64,000 nt of DNA from Streptomyces albofaciens JCM 4342 (GTDB taxonomy: Bacteria > Actinomycetota > Actinomycetes > Streptomycetales > Streptomycetaceae). Position numbers and translations under genes: made by a program. The first letter of the stretch is position 1; every line of letters begins with the position of its first letter. Location of the stretch: the NCBI RefSeq assembly GCF_008634025.1, contig NZ_PDCM01000001.1, positions 676,501 through 740,500 on the forward strand. Reading direction: 5' to 3'. The notes under the pieces are model-generated. The model was not told the origin of the DNA. It made no database searches and saw only the letters and a program-made list of their open reading frames with translations. Shown one piece after another: positions 54,804 to 63,639 of this stretch.

Positions 54804-56639
54804 TCAGCGGTGTCCGGGAGCACCGGTGCCCGGGAACCCGGTCTCCGGTGCGGCGCCCGCCGGTCCGGCGGCGCACGTCGCCAGCCAGCCGCGCAGCACG
54901 TCCCCGGCCGTCCGTTCGACCCCGGCCCGGTCGTGCCGTACGTCGTCGGGCCCGTCACCACCGCCGTCGCCCTGCCGCCGGCGGAAGGCCTCGATGGCCT
55001 GGTCGTCGGCCGGGTACTCGGCACCGCACTCCACCCGGAGCATGATCTTCGCCAGGAGGGCGGTGGCCTTGTGGAGCGCGTACGGGTCCGGGTCCTCCAG
55101 CAGGAGCTGCCTGCGGATGGCGACGGCGGCCCGCACGCCGTCGCGCAGGCTGCCCTCCGCGTACGTCACGGCGTCCGGTACGGGCAGGGCGAGGCCGGGG
55201 GCGCACCACAGGGGCGCGAGCGCGCCCGCCCCGCTCAGGGTGAGGACGTGCAGCAGCCGCGGCGGCAGGGCGCCCGCGCGGAACTCGTCCTCGGTCAGGA
55301 CCGTCATCGTCAGCCGCGCCCCGGCCAGTCCGGGTGCCAGGTCCGCGCACACCCGACGGAGCCCGGAGAGCCGCTCCTGCGGCGTCAGCACGAGGACGTC
55401 CAGGTCGCTCCGGCCGTGCTCGTACGTTCCCCGGGCCGCGCTGCCGGTCACCGCGATCAGGTCCACGACGGGAAACGGCCGGGTGAGCCGCTCGCGCAGC
55501 GCGCGCAGGTGGACGCCGAGGCACGGCGGCAACCCCAGGCTGTGGACGGAGACGGGCTTCGGCGGCCGGAACGTCCAGGCCGAGTCGAAGGCCAGGCGGT
55601 CGAGATCGCGCTGAAGCGCCAGCCGGGCCCAGGGAGCGGTGGCGGCCCGCCCGGCGGGCGGCCCGTTCCGGACCCGCAGCCGGTCGCCGAAGATCTTGCG
55701 CAGCTCCGCGAGCGCGCCGGGGGCACGTACGGGCTCGATACTCACCCGATCGAGGAAGGGATGCGCGGCGCAGTACCGGTCGAGGCCGTCGGTGAGGCAT
55801 TCGGCCCAGGTCACGTCATCGGCTGCCGTCCCACCGGCGAGGTGCGCGGCATCCAGGCGGGCATAGCCGCGCCGGGTGCGCAGGTATTCACCCGCGGCCT
55901 CGCGCTCCGGGTCGCTGTCGCCGCCCAGCGCCACCACCCGTACGCGGGAGAGCGCACACTCCGGGACCGCCGGGTACCGCCGGTGGAGGTGCTGCCGGAG
56001 TTCGTGCTGGATGTCGATGACCGGCCGGTCGCCGACGACGACGGCCGTGTCGAACCGCCCTTCGTCGACGAGGCGGTGAATCTGTTCGTGGAGGCGGCGC
56101 TGGTAGTTCTCCAGAAGCCCGCTCGGGGCCGGTGACCGGGCCAGACCGCGTGCCAGGCCCTGCGCGGGGTCCTCGTCGTGCAGCAGGACGACGCCGTACT
56201 CGCTCTCCTCGGCGGCGCACAGAGCGGCGCGGTACGGGGCGAGCGCGGCCCGGGCGACATCGGCCGCGCGCGCCGTCGTGCGCGCCTCGCGCACCGCGGC
56301 CACCGCCGCCAGCGTCGCTTCCAGCATGGGCAGGCCCTGCCGTACGCAGCGCAGGCCACCCGCGTTGGGCTGCCGCGCGCGGGTCAGGAAGGAGGCGGCG
56401 AGCACATCCGCCAGCTCCTGGTAGGAGACGTCCCGGAGCCACCAGCCGGTGCGGTCCGTACCGAGGAGGGCCGGCCACTGGGGGGCGTGCTCCTCCGCGG
56501 GGTGGCAGACGTCGAGCCGCGGCGTACGGCGGGCCAGCAGCCGCAACTGGGTGCTCTTCCCCACGTGGGCCGGGCCGCTGACCGCGATCACACGGGGCGG
56601 CGCCGACGGGCCGTTTTCGGGTGGCGGGTTCAGGGGCAT
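54804..56639 (-). CDS. P-loop kinase-like / nucleotidyltransferase fusion protein
   Basis: A 611-residue protein I cannot assign to a known pathway. Residues 17-230 form a P-loop NTPase domain similar in outline to thymidylate kinases: Walker A GPAHVGKST at 22-30 and VVGDRPVID at 201-209. Residues 390-480 form a Pol-beta-type nucleotidyltransferase: GSAARGTYEHGRSDLDVLVL, with Gly399-Ser400 and the metal-binding Asp412 and Asp414. Residues 500-555 are a helical segment resembling a HEPN-type tail, without an obvious RxxxxH. The ATG at 56639 has GGAGGAAG upstream, an excellent site. It is alone on the minus strand in the gap between the str and S10 operons. Alternatives are a self-modifying conflict factor or an antibiotic/nucleotide-modifying enzyme. 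Confidence 0.7.
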   Translation of the reverse strand: MPLNPPPENGPSAPPRVIAVSGPAHVGKSTQLRLLARRTPRLDVCHPAEEHAPQWPALLGTDRTGWWLRDVSYQELADVLAASFLTRARQPNAGGLRCVRQGLPMLEATLAAVAAVREARTTARAADVARAALAPYRAALCAAEESEYGVVLLHDEDPAQGLARGLARSPAPSGLLENYQRRLHEQIHRLVDEGRFDTAVVVGDRPVIDIQHELRQHLHRRYPAVPECALSRVRVVALGGDSDPEREAAGEYLRTRRGYARLDAAHLAGGTAADDVTWAECLTDGLDRYCAAHPFLDRVSIEPVRAPGALAELRKIFGDRLRVRNGPPAGRAATAPWARLALQRDLDRLAFDSAWTFRPPKPVSVHSLGLPPCLGVHLRALRERLTRPFPVVDLIAVTGSAARGTYEHGRSDLDVLVLTPQERLSGLRRVCADLAPGLAGARLTMTVLTEDEFRAGALPPRLLHVLTLSGAGALAPLWCAPGLALPVPDAVTYAEGSLRDGVRAAVAIRRQLLLEDPDPYALHKATALLAKIMLRVECGAEYPADDQAIEAFRRRQGDGGGDGPDDVRHDRAGVERTAGDVLRGWLATCAAGPAGAAPETGFPGTGAPGHR

Positions 56640-57383
56640 GGCACTTCCTCCGGTGGTGGAAAGTCCTGGCGGGGGATTTCGGCGTGGTTGTGTGCATAGG
56701 CGGGTGGGTGATTCCTCGGTACGGGACGTAGGTGCGGGATATACCGATGAGCCGCCGGCCGGTCTTACGGGACCGGCAGGGCACGCGTGGGGTAGGGCGG
56801 CAGGTTCCGGTCGTACCGCCGTGCGGAAATCGGCGCGGCGGGGAGCACGAAGAATTCCGCCGCGGGAGGCGGGTTCATGTTTACGGCGCCGGGTCCGGGC
56901 CGTCGCCGGGGGCCGTGTGGGCCGTACGTGCCGGAGCCGGCCCGGAGGCCCCGGTCCCAGGAGAGGTCGTGAAGGCCCCTCCTATTCGGGCCCCTCGGCA
57001 CGGGAAACAGGATTCCCTTGGCGGGGGCCTTCAGTCACCGGCTCCCCAGCTTCATTCGGACGGCTTCCATTTCTTGTGAGCTATAGGATTTTGCGGCAAA
57101 TCGAATGCCGCGTGCTTTCCGTCGCGGCGGCGGTATTTTCACGCTCGGCGGTCGCGGGTGCCGGGGAGCGCACGGTGGTGAATCGGAGTGCGGGGGAGCG
57201 GGGCGTGCGTCCGCGGAAGATCGGGTCGCGGGGTGTGGCGTGCGCCCATTGCCGAATGCCGTCCGTCATTTGGAGTAACGTACTGATGTCGGAGCGTGAC
57301 GGCCCGGGGAGGGGCGGCGCGCGCCGAGGGGGACCAGGCGTCGCCACAAGAAGTCCCGTCGGCACCAGAGGAGTCAGCCTCTC
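56640..57383. other. Gene-free stretch with structured element
   Basis: No convincing gene is seen. Open frames here have mixed third codon positions. AT-richer patches lie at 56655-56750 and 57080-57115, unlike the surroundings. At 56971-57032, GAAGGCCCC pairs with GGGGCCTTC around a nested GGGAA/TTCCC hairpin (57002-57017), which could be a structured RNA or an operator. Promoters of the flanking genes must lie here, but none is clear. Confidence 0.5.
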
Positions 57384-57500
57384 GTGGTATTTGCTCACCC
57401 CGTCGCCCCTGCCGCGCGCAGCGCCGGCCCCACCGCCGTCCCGAAGGCGCCCGCGCGTCGCGGGGTCCGGGAGTCGGCCGTATCCGCCGACGGGCGGTGA
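57384..57500 (+). CDS. Possible small ORF upstream of HicA-like gene
   Basis: A 38-residue open frame starting with GTG (MVFAHPVAPA) and ending 4 nt before the HicA-like ATG. About 33 of 38 codons end in G or C, as in real Streptomyces genes, while the other frames do not look coding. GAGGAG lies about 10 nt upstream. It has no recognisable domain. It may be a leader peptide or a small partner of the downstream gene, or a chance frame. Confidence 0.35.
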   Translation: MVFAHPVAPAARSAGPTAVPKAPARRGVRESAVSADGR

Positions 57501-57504
57501 GCGG

Positions 57505-57783
57505 ATGGTCGGCAGCGAGATCAGGCCCTCCGATCACCCCAAGAAGGACGTACGGCGCGTCCTGGAGAAGTGGGCCGCCCGGGGCTGGGTGCTGCGCAAG
57601 GACGGGCACTGGGGGCGCCTGTACTGCCCGTGCGAGAGCCGCTGCACGGTCATTCCCGTGGCGGGCACACCGCGCAGTCCGAGCGCGCACGCCCGTGTGA
57701 TCGACCGGATGGCGGCCCGGTGCCCGCTGCCCGGCGAGGCGCCGAACCGCAGTCTGACGGGCATGCCGCGCGACGAGGCGTGA
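57505..57783 (+). CDS. HicA-like small protein
   Basis: A 92-residue protein resembling HicA mRNA interferase toxins: a helix DVRRVLEKWAARGW, then strands with the His in KDGHWGRLYCP (His35, in the place of HicA's catalytic GSHH-type His), CTVIPVAGTP and a final helix HARVIDRMAA. Cysteines 41, 43 and 47 cluster in CPCESRC and could bind a metal. The ATG at 57505 gives the domain; an in-frame ATG at 57286 would add 73 codons of poor coding quality. The HTH gene follows 147 bp downstream on the same strand and may be the partner. Family assignment is by pattern only. Confidence 0.6.
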   Translation: MVGSEIRPSDHPKKDVRRVLEKWAARGWVLRKDGHWGRLYCPCESRCTVIPVAGTPRSPSAHARVIDRMAARCPLPGEAPNRSLTGMPRDEA

Positions 57784-57869
57784 CCGCTGCGTCAACTGAG
57801 GTGGGCCGTCGGTGTGCGTGCGTTTTGCGGCAGTTGCCCGAGCGGGATGTGATGGGTTTTGTCATGCTT

Positions 57870-57895
57870 TGTCTGTTGACGAACGACAACACACT
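57870..57895 (+). promoter_or_regulatory. Candidate operator/promoter of the HTH gene
   Basis: TTGTCTGTTGACGAACGACA lies here and contains GTTG and CAAC half-sites around ACGAACGA, and a TTGACG that could be a -35. No clear -10 follows. It may be an autoregulatory site of the downstream HTH protein. Confidence 0.25.
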
Positions 57896-57930
57896 CTGGG
57901 ACCCTGCCGGAGGACTAGGGGGCCGCCGCC

Positions 57931-58842
57931 ATGGATTACGACTTCACCTTCGTCGTCACGGGCGCGACCGTCGACGACCAGGACGCCGTCGACGCGCTGC
58001 GCGAGACCTGTGACGCCCTCCTGGCGCGGGCCGGCGGCGTCGACCTGGTCAGCGTCGCCCGGTCCGGTGACTGCGCGGTGCAGGCCGCGCTCGAAGCCGC
58101 GTCCGCGATACGGGCCGCCGTGCCGCGCCTGCGGGTGTGCCGCCTGGACCGCGACCTGGTCGGCATACACGAGATCGCCGAGCGCACGGGGCGCTCGCGG
58201 CAGAACGTCGCCCAGTGGGCCGCCGGGGCGCGCAAGGCCCGGGGCGCGCCCTTCCCGGCCCCGGAGGGGACCGTCGGCCGGTCCCAGGCGTGGCTGTGGT
58301 CCGAGGTCAACCGCTGGCTCGCCGCGTACGGCCTGGACGACGGCGCCGCGTACCCCACGCGCGAGGAGATGGCGCAGATCGACGTGGCGCTGGCCGGCCG
58401 GATCTCGCTGACCTTCCGGTTCGCCACCACCCCGGGCTTCAAGGACGGGCGCCAGCGCGTCATCGACGAGCTGAGCAGCCGCCACATAAGCCGCTTCCTG
58501 ACGCTGCTGGCGGGGCTCGACGGGACGACGGACGAGCACGGCGACCACGTCCTGGTCGTGGCCGACGGGCAGGAGCCCGCGCGCGGCGTGATGGAATGCG
58601 TGGCGCGCTTCCCGCACGACGCGGTGCTGGTCACCGAGACGGACCGGTTCACCGTCACCGTGCTGTCCAGCCGCGGCCCGGCCCGCTCCGGCCGCGTGGT
58701 GCCCGTACCGGCCGCGGCCACGGTCGCGGAGTGGCTCCGCCTGGTCCGCGACCACCCGCGCGCCGCCTTCACCATGGAGACCGGGGACCGCCGTACGGAG
58801 GAACCCGCCCGCATCCAGTGGCAGATGGCGATCGCGGCGTGA
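57931..58842 (+). CDS. HTH DNA-binding protein of unknown function, candidate partner of the HicA-like protein
   Basis: A 303-residue protein. Residues 1-70 are an alpha/beta domain (MDYDFTFVVTGATVDDQDAV) of unknown type, perhaps HicB-like. Residues 75-132 are a winged or AlpA-like HTH: LVGIHEIAERTGRSRQNVAQW, then FPAPEGTVGRSQAWLWSEV. Residues 155-290 have no recognised domain. The ATG at 57931 has GGAGG and GGGGG upstream. Combined with the HicA-like gene before it, this resembles a toxin-antitoxin or phage-defence pair in which the HTH protein would repress and neutralise. This is inference from arrangement. Confidence 0.6.
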   Translation: MDYDFTFVVTGATVDDQDAVDALRETCDALLARAGGVDLVSVARSGDCAVQAALEAASAIRAAVPRLRVCRLDRDLVGIHEIAERTGRSRQNVAQWAAGARKARGAPFPAPEGTVGRSQAWLWSEVNRWLAAYGLDDGAAYPTREEMAQIDVALAGRISLTFRFATTPGFKDGRQRVIDELSSRHISRFLTLLAGLDGTTDEHGDHVLVVADGQEPARGVMECVARFPHDAVLVTETDRFTVTVLSSRGPARSGRVVPVPAAATVAEWLRLVRDHPRAAFTMETGDRRTEEPARIQWQMAIAA

Positions 58843-59294
58843 CGTCACGCGTGCACCCGCTCCGGCCTGCGGCGACGCGGCCCGCACCGGCCGGATCCGG
58901 CGTGTCGTGGGCGGGGTCGTGTCATGGCGGGGCACGGGGCGGTGTACGATCTCGGGCTTGATTGGCGGCGTTCGCCGCTCGTATGGCACACTGTCCAGGT
59001 TGCTCGGTTGAGTGCCGATGCTGCGCGCCTCCCGCCGGGAGGACTGGAAGCGAGTCCTAGGTATTCGTCGCCTCTTATCAGGGGCGGAAGTACGGGAATC
59101 TTCCGGGAAGCGTCAGCGGGGTGCCTCAGCCAGGCGCCCGGTGGGTGTTCATCCCCCACGTTCTCCTTCTCGAAGGATCGCCCCTGCGGAGATCTACGGG
59201 GAAGAGCGCGACACGCCCGACCGCGTGGGTCGGTGGATGAACGGCAACGTACCGGGTCCCAGAGCGTTACGAGAGACAGGACTACGAAGTAGCC
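58843..59294 (+). other. Gene-free rpsJ (S10 operon) promoter and leader region
   Basis: No gene is seen. The likely promoter lies near 58958-58992, with TTGATT (58958) and TATGGC (58982, 18-bp spacer) or TTGGCG (58962) and CACACT (58987, 19-bp spacer). A roughly 300-nt leader follows with several small hairpins, for example GTGGGTG/CCCCCAC near 59140-59160, and the block shared with rpsL at 59209-59233. Confidence 0.6.
59209..59233 (+). promoter_or_regulatory. Leader hairpin block shared by rpsJ and rpsL
   Basis: Second copy of the 25-nt block with the core hairpin CCGACC-GCGTG-GGTCGG, one base different from 49656-49680. It ends 61 nt before the rpsJ ATG. Confidence 0.75.
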
Positions 59295-59603
59295 ATGGCG
59301 GGACAGAAGATCCGCATCCGGCTCAAGGCCTACGACCACGAGGTCATCGACACGTCGGCGAAGAAGATCGTCGAGACGGTGACCCGTACTGGTGCGTCGG
59401 TCGCGGGCCCGGTGCCGCTCCCCACCGAAAAGAACGTGTACTGCGTCATCAAGTCGCCGCACAAGTACAAGGACTCGCGCGAGCACTTCGAGATGCGCAC
59501 GCACAAGCGCCTGATCGACATCCTCGACCCGACGCCGAAGACCGTTGACTCCCTGATGCGACTCGACCTCCCGGCCGGTGTCGACATCGAGATCAAGCTC
59601 TGA
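59295..59603 (+). CDS. rpsJ: 30S ribosomal protein uS10
   Basis: A 102-residue ribosomal protein that, as NusE, also binds NusG and Nus[24 protein letters not shown] and HKRLIDI are typical. First gene of the S10 operon; rplC follows after 17 bp. Start ATG at 59295. Confidence 0.98.
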   Translation: MAGQKIRIRLKAYDHEVIDTSAKKIVETVTRTGASVAGPVPLPTEKNVYCVIKSPHKYKDSREHFEMRTHKRLIDILDPTPKTVDSLMRLDLPAGVDIEIKL

Positions 59604-59620
59604 GGGTCGGTGATCTGAGA

Positions 59621-60265
59621 ATGGCTAAGCAGATCAAGGGCATCCTGGGCGAGAAGCTCGGCATGACCCAGGTCTGGGACGAGAACAACCGTGTCGTCCC
59701 GGTGACCGTGGTGAAGGCCGGCCCCTGCGTCGTGACCCAGGTGCGCACCAACGACACGGACGGCTACGACTCCGTCCAGATCGCCTTCGGCGAGATCGAC
59801 CCGCGCAAGGTGAACAAGCCCCTCAAGGGCCACTTCGCGAAGGCCGACGTCACCCCCCGCCGCCACCTCGTCGAGGTCCGTACCGCTGACGCCAGCGAGT
59901 ACACCCTCGGCCAGGAGCTGACCGCCGAGACCTTCGAGTCGGGCGTCAAGGTGGACGTGACCGGCAAGAGCAAGGGCAAGGGCTTCGCCGGTGTCATGAA
60001 GCGTCACGGCTTCCACGGCGGCAAGGCTTCGCACGGTGCCCACCGCGTGCACCGCAAGCCGGGCTCCATCGGTGGCTGCGCCACCCCGGGCCGCGTGTTC
60101 AAGGGCATGCGGATGGCCGGCCGTATGGGCAACGAGCGGGTCACCACCCAGAACCTGACCGTCCATGCCGTTGACGCGGAGAAGGGTCTGCTGCTCATCA
60201 AGGGCGCAGTTCCTGGTCCGAACGGCGGCCTCGTCCTGGTCCGTACCGCGGCCAAGGGGGCCTGA
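59621..60265 (+). CDS. rplC: 50S ribosomal protein uL3
   Basis: A 214-residue protein near the peptidyl transferase centre. [13 protein letters not shown] at the start, the methylation-loop region [17 protein letters not shown] and GRMGNERVT are family signatures. rplD begins 8 nt after its stop. Confidence 0.98.
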   Translation: MAKQIKGILGEKLGMTQVWDENNRVVPVTVVKAGPCVVTQVRTNDTDGYDSVQIAFGEIDPRKVNKPLKGHFAKADVTPRRHLVEVRTADASEYTLGQELTAETFESGVKVDVTGKSKGKGFAGVMKRHGFHGGKASHGAHRVHRKPGSIGGCATPGRVFKGMRMAGRMGNERVTTQNLTVHAVDAEKGLLLIKGAVPGPNGGLVLVRTAAKGA

Positions 60266-60273
60266 GGTAACCG

Positions 60274-60924
60274 ATGAGCACCATTGACATCCTTTCGCCG
60301 GCAGGCGACAAGGCCGGGACCGTCGAGCTCCCCGCGGAGATCTTCGACGCGAAGGTCAGCATCCCGCTGATCCACCAGGTCGTCGTCGCGCAGCTGGCCG
60401 CGGCCCGTCAGGGCACGCACAAGACCAAGACCCGTGGCGAGGTCCGCGGCGGCGGCAAGAAGCCGTACCGCCAGAAGGGCACCGGCCGCGCGCGTCAGGG
60501 TTCGACCCGCGCTCCGCAGTTCGCCGGCGGTGGCGTCGTCCACGGCCCCGTGCCGCGTGACTACAGCCAGCGGACCCCGAAGAAGATGAAGGCCGCCGCC
60601 CTGCGCGGTGCCCTCACCGACCGGGCCCGCAACAGCCGCATCCACGTCGTCTCCGGCGTGGTCGAGGGCGAGATCTCCACCAAGGCCGCCAAGGCTCTCC
60701 TCGGCAGGATCAGCGAGCGCAAGCACGTGCTGCTGGTCGCCGAGCGCGCCGACGAGGCCGCGTGGCTGTCCGCCCGCAACCTGCCCCAGGTCCACATCCT
60801 GGAGCCGGGCCAGCTGAACACGTACGACGTGCTCGTCTCCGACGACGTGGTCTTCACCAAGGCCGCCTTCGAGTCCTTCGTGTCTGGCCCCAAGGCCGTT
60901 GAGACCGAAGGGAGCGCCGCCTGA
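60274..60924 (+). CDS. rplD: 50S ribosomal protein uL4
   Basis: A 216-residue protein lining the exit tunnel. The extended loop [19 protein letters not shown] is present without macrolide-resistance-type changes that I can see. In enterobacteria L4 represses the S10 operon. Its stop overlaps the rplW start (TGATG). Confidence 0.98.
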   Translation: MSTIDILSPAGDKAGTVELPAEIFDAKVSIPLIHQVVVAQLAAARQGTHKTKTRGEVRGGGKKPYRQKGTGRARQGSTRAPQFAGGGVVHGPVPRDYSQRTPKKMKAAALRGALTDRARNSRIHVVSGVVEGEISTKAAKALLGRISERKHVLLVAERADEAAWLSARNLPQVHILEPGQLNTYDVLVSDDVVFTKAAFESFVSGPKAVETEGSAA

Positions 60925-61247
60925 TGGCTGAGGCGACCGTTACCAGCAAGTCCTTCACGGACCCGCGCGACATTCTCGTCAAGCCGGTCGTGTCCGAGAA
61001 GAGCTACGCGCTGCTGGACGAGAACAAGTACACGTTCGTCGTCGACCCGCGTGCGAACAAGACCCAGATCAAGCAGGCCGTCGAGGCGGTCTTCTCGGTC
61101 AAGGTCACCGGGGTCAACACGATCAACCGGCAGGGCAAGCGCAAGCGCACCCGCACCGGTTTCGGCAAGCGCGCCAACACCAAGCGCGCCATCGTGACCC
61201 TCGCCGAGGGCGACCGTATCGACATCTTCGGCGGCCCGGTCTCCTAA
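60924..61247 (+). CDS. rplW: 50S ribosomal protein uL23
   Basis: A 107-residue protein at the tunnel exit, docking site for trigger factor and [24 protein letters not shown] and [18 protein letters not shown] are diagnostic (quoted ends [11 protein letters not shown] and [10 protein letters not shown]). rplB follows after 39 bp. Confidence 0.98.
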   Translation: MAEATVTSKSFTDPRDILVKPVVSEKSYALLDENKYTFVVDPRANKTQIKQAVEAVFSVKVTGVNTINRQGKRKRTRTGFGKRANTKRAIVTLAEGDRIDIFGGPVS

Positions 61248-61286
61248 CGGAGTCCGAGTCGTCCGGAATCGGACGAGGACTGAGAA

Positions 61287-62123
61287 ATGGGTATCCGCAA
61301 GTACAAGCCGACGACCCCGGGCCGTCGTGGCTCCAGCGTCGCCGACTTTGTCGAGATCACGCGGTCCACGCCGGAGAAGTCGCTGGTCCGCCCGCTGCAC
61401 AGCAAGGGCGGCCGTAACAACGCCGGTCGTGTGACCGTTCGCCACCAGGGCGGTGGCCACAAGCGCGCCTACCGCGTGATCGACTTCCGTCGTCACGACA
61501 AGGACGGCGTGCCGGCCAAGGTCGCGCACATCGAGTACGACCCGAACCGCACCGCTCGCATCGCGCTGCTGCACTACGCGGACGGCGAGAAGCGCTACAT
61601 CATCGCCCCCCGTGGCCTGGTGCAGGGCGCCCGCATCGAGAACGGCCCCGGGGCCGACATCAAGCCGGGCAACAACCTGCCGCTGCGCCACATCCCGGTC
61701 GGTACGACGATCCACGCCATCGAGCTGCGGCCCGGCGGCGGCGCGAAGTTCGCCCGCTCCGCGGGTGCCTCCGTGCAGCTGCTGGCGAAGGAGGGCTCCA
61801 TGGCCCACCTTCGTATGCCGTCCGGTGAGATCCGCCTGGTCGACGTGCGCTGCCGCGCCACCGTCGGCGAGGTCGGCAACGCCGAGCAGTCGAACATCAA
61901 CTGGGGCAAGGCCGGCCGTATGCGCTGGAAGGGCGTCCGCCCGACCGTGCGTGGTGTCGTGATGAACCCGGTCGACCACCCGCACGGTGGTGGTGAGGGC
62001 AAGACCTCCGGTGGTCGCCACCCGGTCTCGCCCTGGGGCCAGAAGGAGGGTCGTACGCGTTCGCCGAAGAAGGCTTCGAACAAGTACATCGTCCGCCGCC
62101 GCAAGACGAACAAGAAGCGCTAG
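61287..62123 (+). CDS. rplB: 50S ribosomal protein uL2
   Basis: A 278-residue peptidyl-transferase-centre protein. [24 protein letters not shown] N-terminus is seen as [17 protein letters not shown], and the C-terminal [20 protein letters not shown] contains the essential His. Length is normal. rpsS follows after 12 bp. Confidence 0.98.
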   Translation: MGIRKYKPTTPGRRGSSVADFVEITRSTPEKSLVRPLHSKGGRNNAGRVTVRHQGGGHKRAYRVIDFRRHDKDGVPAKVAHIEYDPNRTARIALLHYADGEKRYIIAPRGLVQGARIENGPGADIKPGNNLPLRHIPVGTTIHAIELRPGGGAKFARSAGASVQLLAKEGSMAHLRMPSGEIRLVDVRCRATVGEVGNAEQSNINWGKAGRMRWKGVRPTVRGVVMNPVDHPHGGGEGKTSGGRHPVSPWGQKEGRTRSPKKASNKYIVRRRKTNKKR

Positions 62124-62135
62124 GAGCGGGTTTAG

Positions 62136-62417
62136 ATGCCGCGTAGTCTCAAGAAGGGGCCCTTCGTCGACGACCACCTCGCCAAGAAGGTGGATGCTCA
62201 GAACGAAGCCGGCACCAAGAACGTCATCAAGACCTGGTCCCGCCGCTCGATGATCGTCCCGGCCATGCTGGGCCACACGATCGCGGTGCACGACGGCCGC
62301 AAGCACGTCCCGGTGTTCGTCACCGAGTCGATGGTCGGCCACAAGCTCGGCGAGTTTGCGCCGACCCGCACCTTCCGCGGCCACGAGAAGGACGACCGCA
62401 AGTCGCGTCGTCGCTGA
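62136..62417 (+). CDS. rpsS: 30S ribosomal protein uS19
   Basis: A 93-residue head protein contacting the A-site finger. [35 protein letters not shown] (quoted end) and [14 protein letters not shown] are typical. Start ATG at 62136. Confidence 0.98.
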   Translation: MPRSLKKGPFVDDHLAKKVDAQNEAGTKNVIKTWSRRSMIVPAMLGHTIAVHDGRKHVPVFVTESMVGHKLGEFAPTRTFRGHEKDDRKSRRR

Positions 62418-62462
62418 TCGACCGGAGTGCGAAGACCAATGACTGACACCGAAGGGACAACC

Positions 62463-62810
62463 ATGGAAGCCAGGGCCCAGGCGCGGTACATCCGCGTCAC
62501 GCCCATGAAGGCCCGCCGCGTGGTGGACCTTATCCGTGGCATGGATGCCACGGAGGCTCAGGCGGTCCTGCGTTTCGCCCCGCAGGCCGCGAGCGTGCCC
62601 GTCGGCAAGGTGCTGGACAGCGCCATTGCCAACGCCGCGCACAACTACGACCACACGGACGCCTCCACGCTGGTCATCAGCGAGGCGTACGTCGACGAGG
62701 GTCCGACCCTGAAGCGGTTCCGTCCGCGTGCCCAGGGCCGTGCCTACCGGATCCGCAAGCGGACCAGCCACATCACCGTGGTCGTCAGCAGCAAGGAAGG
62801 AACCCGGTAA
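62463..62810 (+). CDS. rplV: 50S ribosomal protein uL22
   Basis: A 115-residue protein of the exit tunnel. [20 protein letters not shown] and [20 protein letters not shown] are family segments. The ATG at 62463 follows AAGGGACAACC. An ATG at 62439 (MTDTEGTT) with GGAG further away would add eight residues. Its stop overlaps the rpsC start (TAATG). Confidence 0.96.
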   Translation: MEARAQARYIRVTPMKARRVVDLIRGMDATEAQAVLRFAPQAASVPVGKVLDSAIANAAHNYDHTDASTLVISEAYVDEGPTLKRFRPRAQGRAYRIRKRTSHITVVVSSKEGTR

Positions 62811-63634
62811 TGGGCCAGAAGGTAAACCCGCACGGGTTCCGGCTCGGCATCACCACCGACTTCAAGTCGCGTTGGTACGCCGACAAGCTGTACAAGGACT
62901 ACGTCAAGGAAGACGTCGCCATTCGTCGCATGATGACGAAGGGCATGGAGCGCGCCGGCATCTCGAAGGTGGAGATCGAGCGCACCCGTGAGCGCGTCCG
63001 CGTTGACATCCACACCGCTCGTCCGGGCATCGTCATCGGCCGCCGTGGCGCCGAGGCCGACCGCATCCGCGGCGAACTGGAGAAGCTGACCGGCAAGCAG
63101 GTCCAGCTGAACATCCTTGAGGTCAAGAACCCCGAGACCGATGCTCAGCTCGTGGCCCAGGCCGTCGCCGAGCAGCTGTCCTCCCGCGTCTCCTTCCGTC
63201 GCGCCATGCGCAAGAGCATGCAGTCGACGATGAAGGCCGGCGCCAAGGGCATCAAGATCCAGTGTGGTGGCCGTCTCGGCGGCGCCGAGATGTCGCGCTC
63301 GGAGTTCTACCGCGAGGGCCGCGTGCCCCTGCACACGCTCCGCGCCAACGTCGACTACGGCTTCTTCGAGGCCAAGACCACCTTCGGCCGCATCGGTGTG
63401 AAGGTCTGGATCTACAAGGGCGACGTCAAGAACATCGCCGAGGTCCGCGCCGAGAACGCCGCCGCCCGTGCGGGCAACCGCCCGGCCCGCGGTGGCAACG
63501 ACCGTCCGCGCCGCGGTGGCGAGCGTGGCGGCCGTGGCGGCCGCAAGCCGCAGCAGAACGCCGCTGCCGAGGTCCCCAAGGCCGAGGCCGCTGCCGCTGC
63601 TCCGGCTGCTGAGAGCACCGGAACGGAGGGCTGA
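62810..63634 (+). CDS. rpsC: 30S ribosomal protein uS3
   Basis: A 274-residue protein at the mRNA entry. [13 protein letters not shown], the KH domain with [16 protein letters not shown] and the C-terminal domain with [18 protein letters not shown] are intact. The last 60 residues are an Arg/Gly-rich then Ala/Glu-rich tail ([11 protein letters not shown]), longer than the 206-233 residues of most bacteria but usual in actinobacteria. rplP follows after 5 bp. Confidence 0.98.
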   Translation: MGQKVNPHGFRLGITTDFKSRWYADKLYKDYVKEDVAIRRMMTKGMERAGISKVEIERTRERVRVDIHTARPGIVIGRRGAEADRIRGELEKLTGKQVQLNILEVKNPETDAQLVAQAVAEQLSSRVSFRRAMRKSMQSTMKAGAKGIKIQCGGRLGGAEMSRSEFYREGRVPLHTLRANVDYGFFEAKTTFGRIGVKVWIYKGDVKNIAEVRAENAAARAGNRPARGGNDRPRRGGERGGRGGRKPQQNAAAEVPKAEAAAAAPAAESTGTEG

Positions 63635-63639
63635 CCGAC

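Noticed and set aside
56449..57504. Upstream in-frame extension of the HicA-like gene, including an ATG at 57286 with a GGAG 10 nt before it
   Set aside because: Codons between 57286 and 57504 use A-ending and rare codons and mixed third positions. The conserved part begins at 57505.
54735..58842. Integrated mobile element between the str and S10 operons
   Set aside because: No integrase, transposase, terminal repeats or attachment duplication were seen. The interval looks variable, but a mobile origin is not shown.
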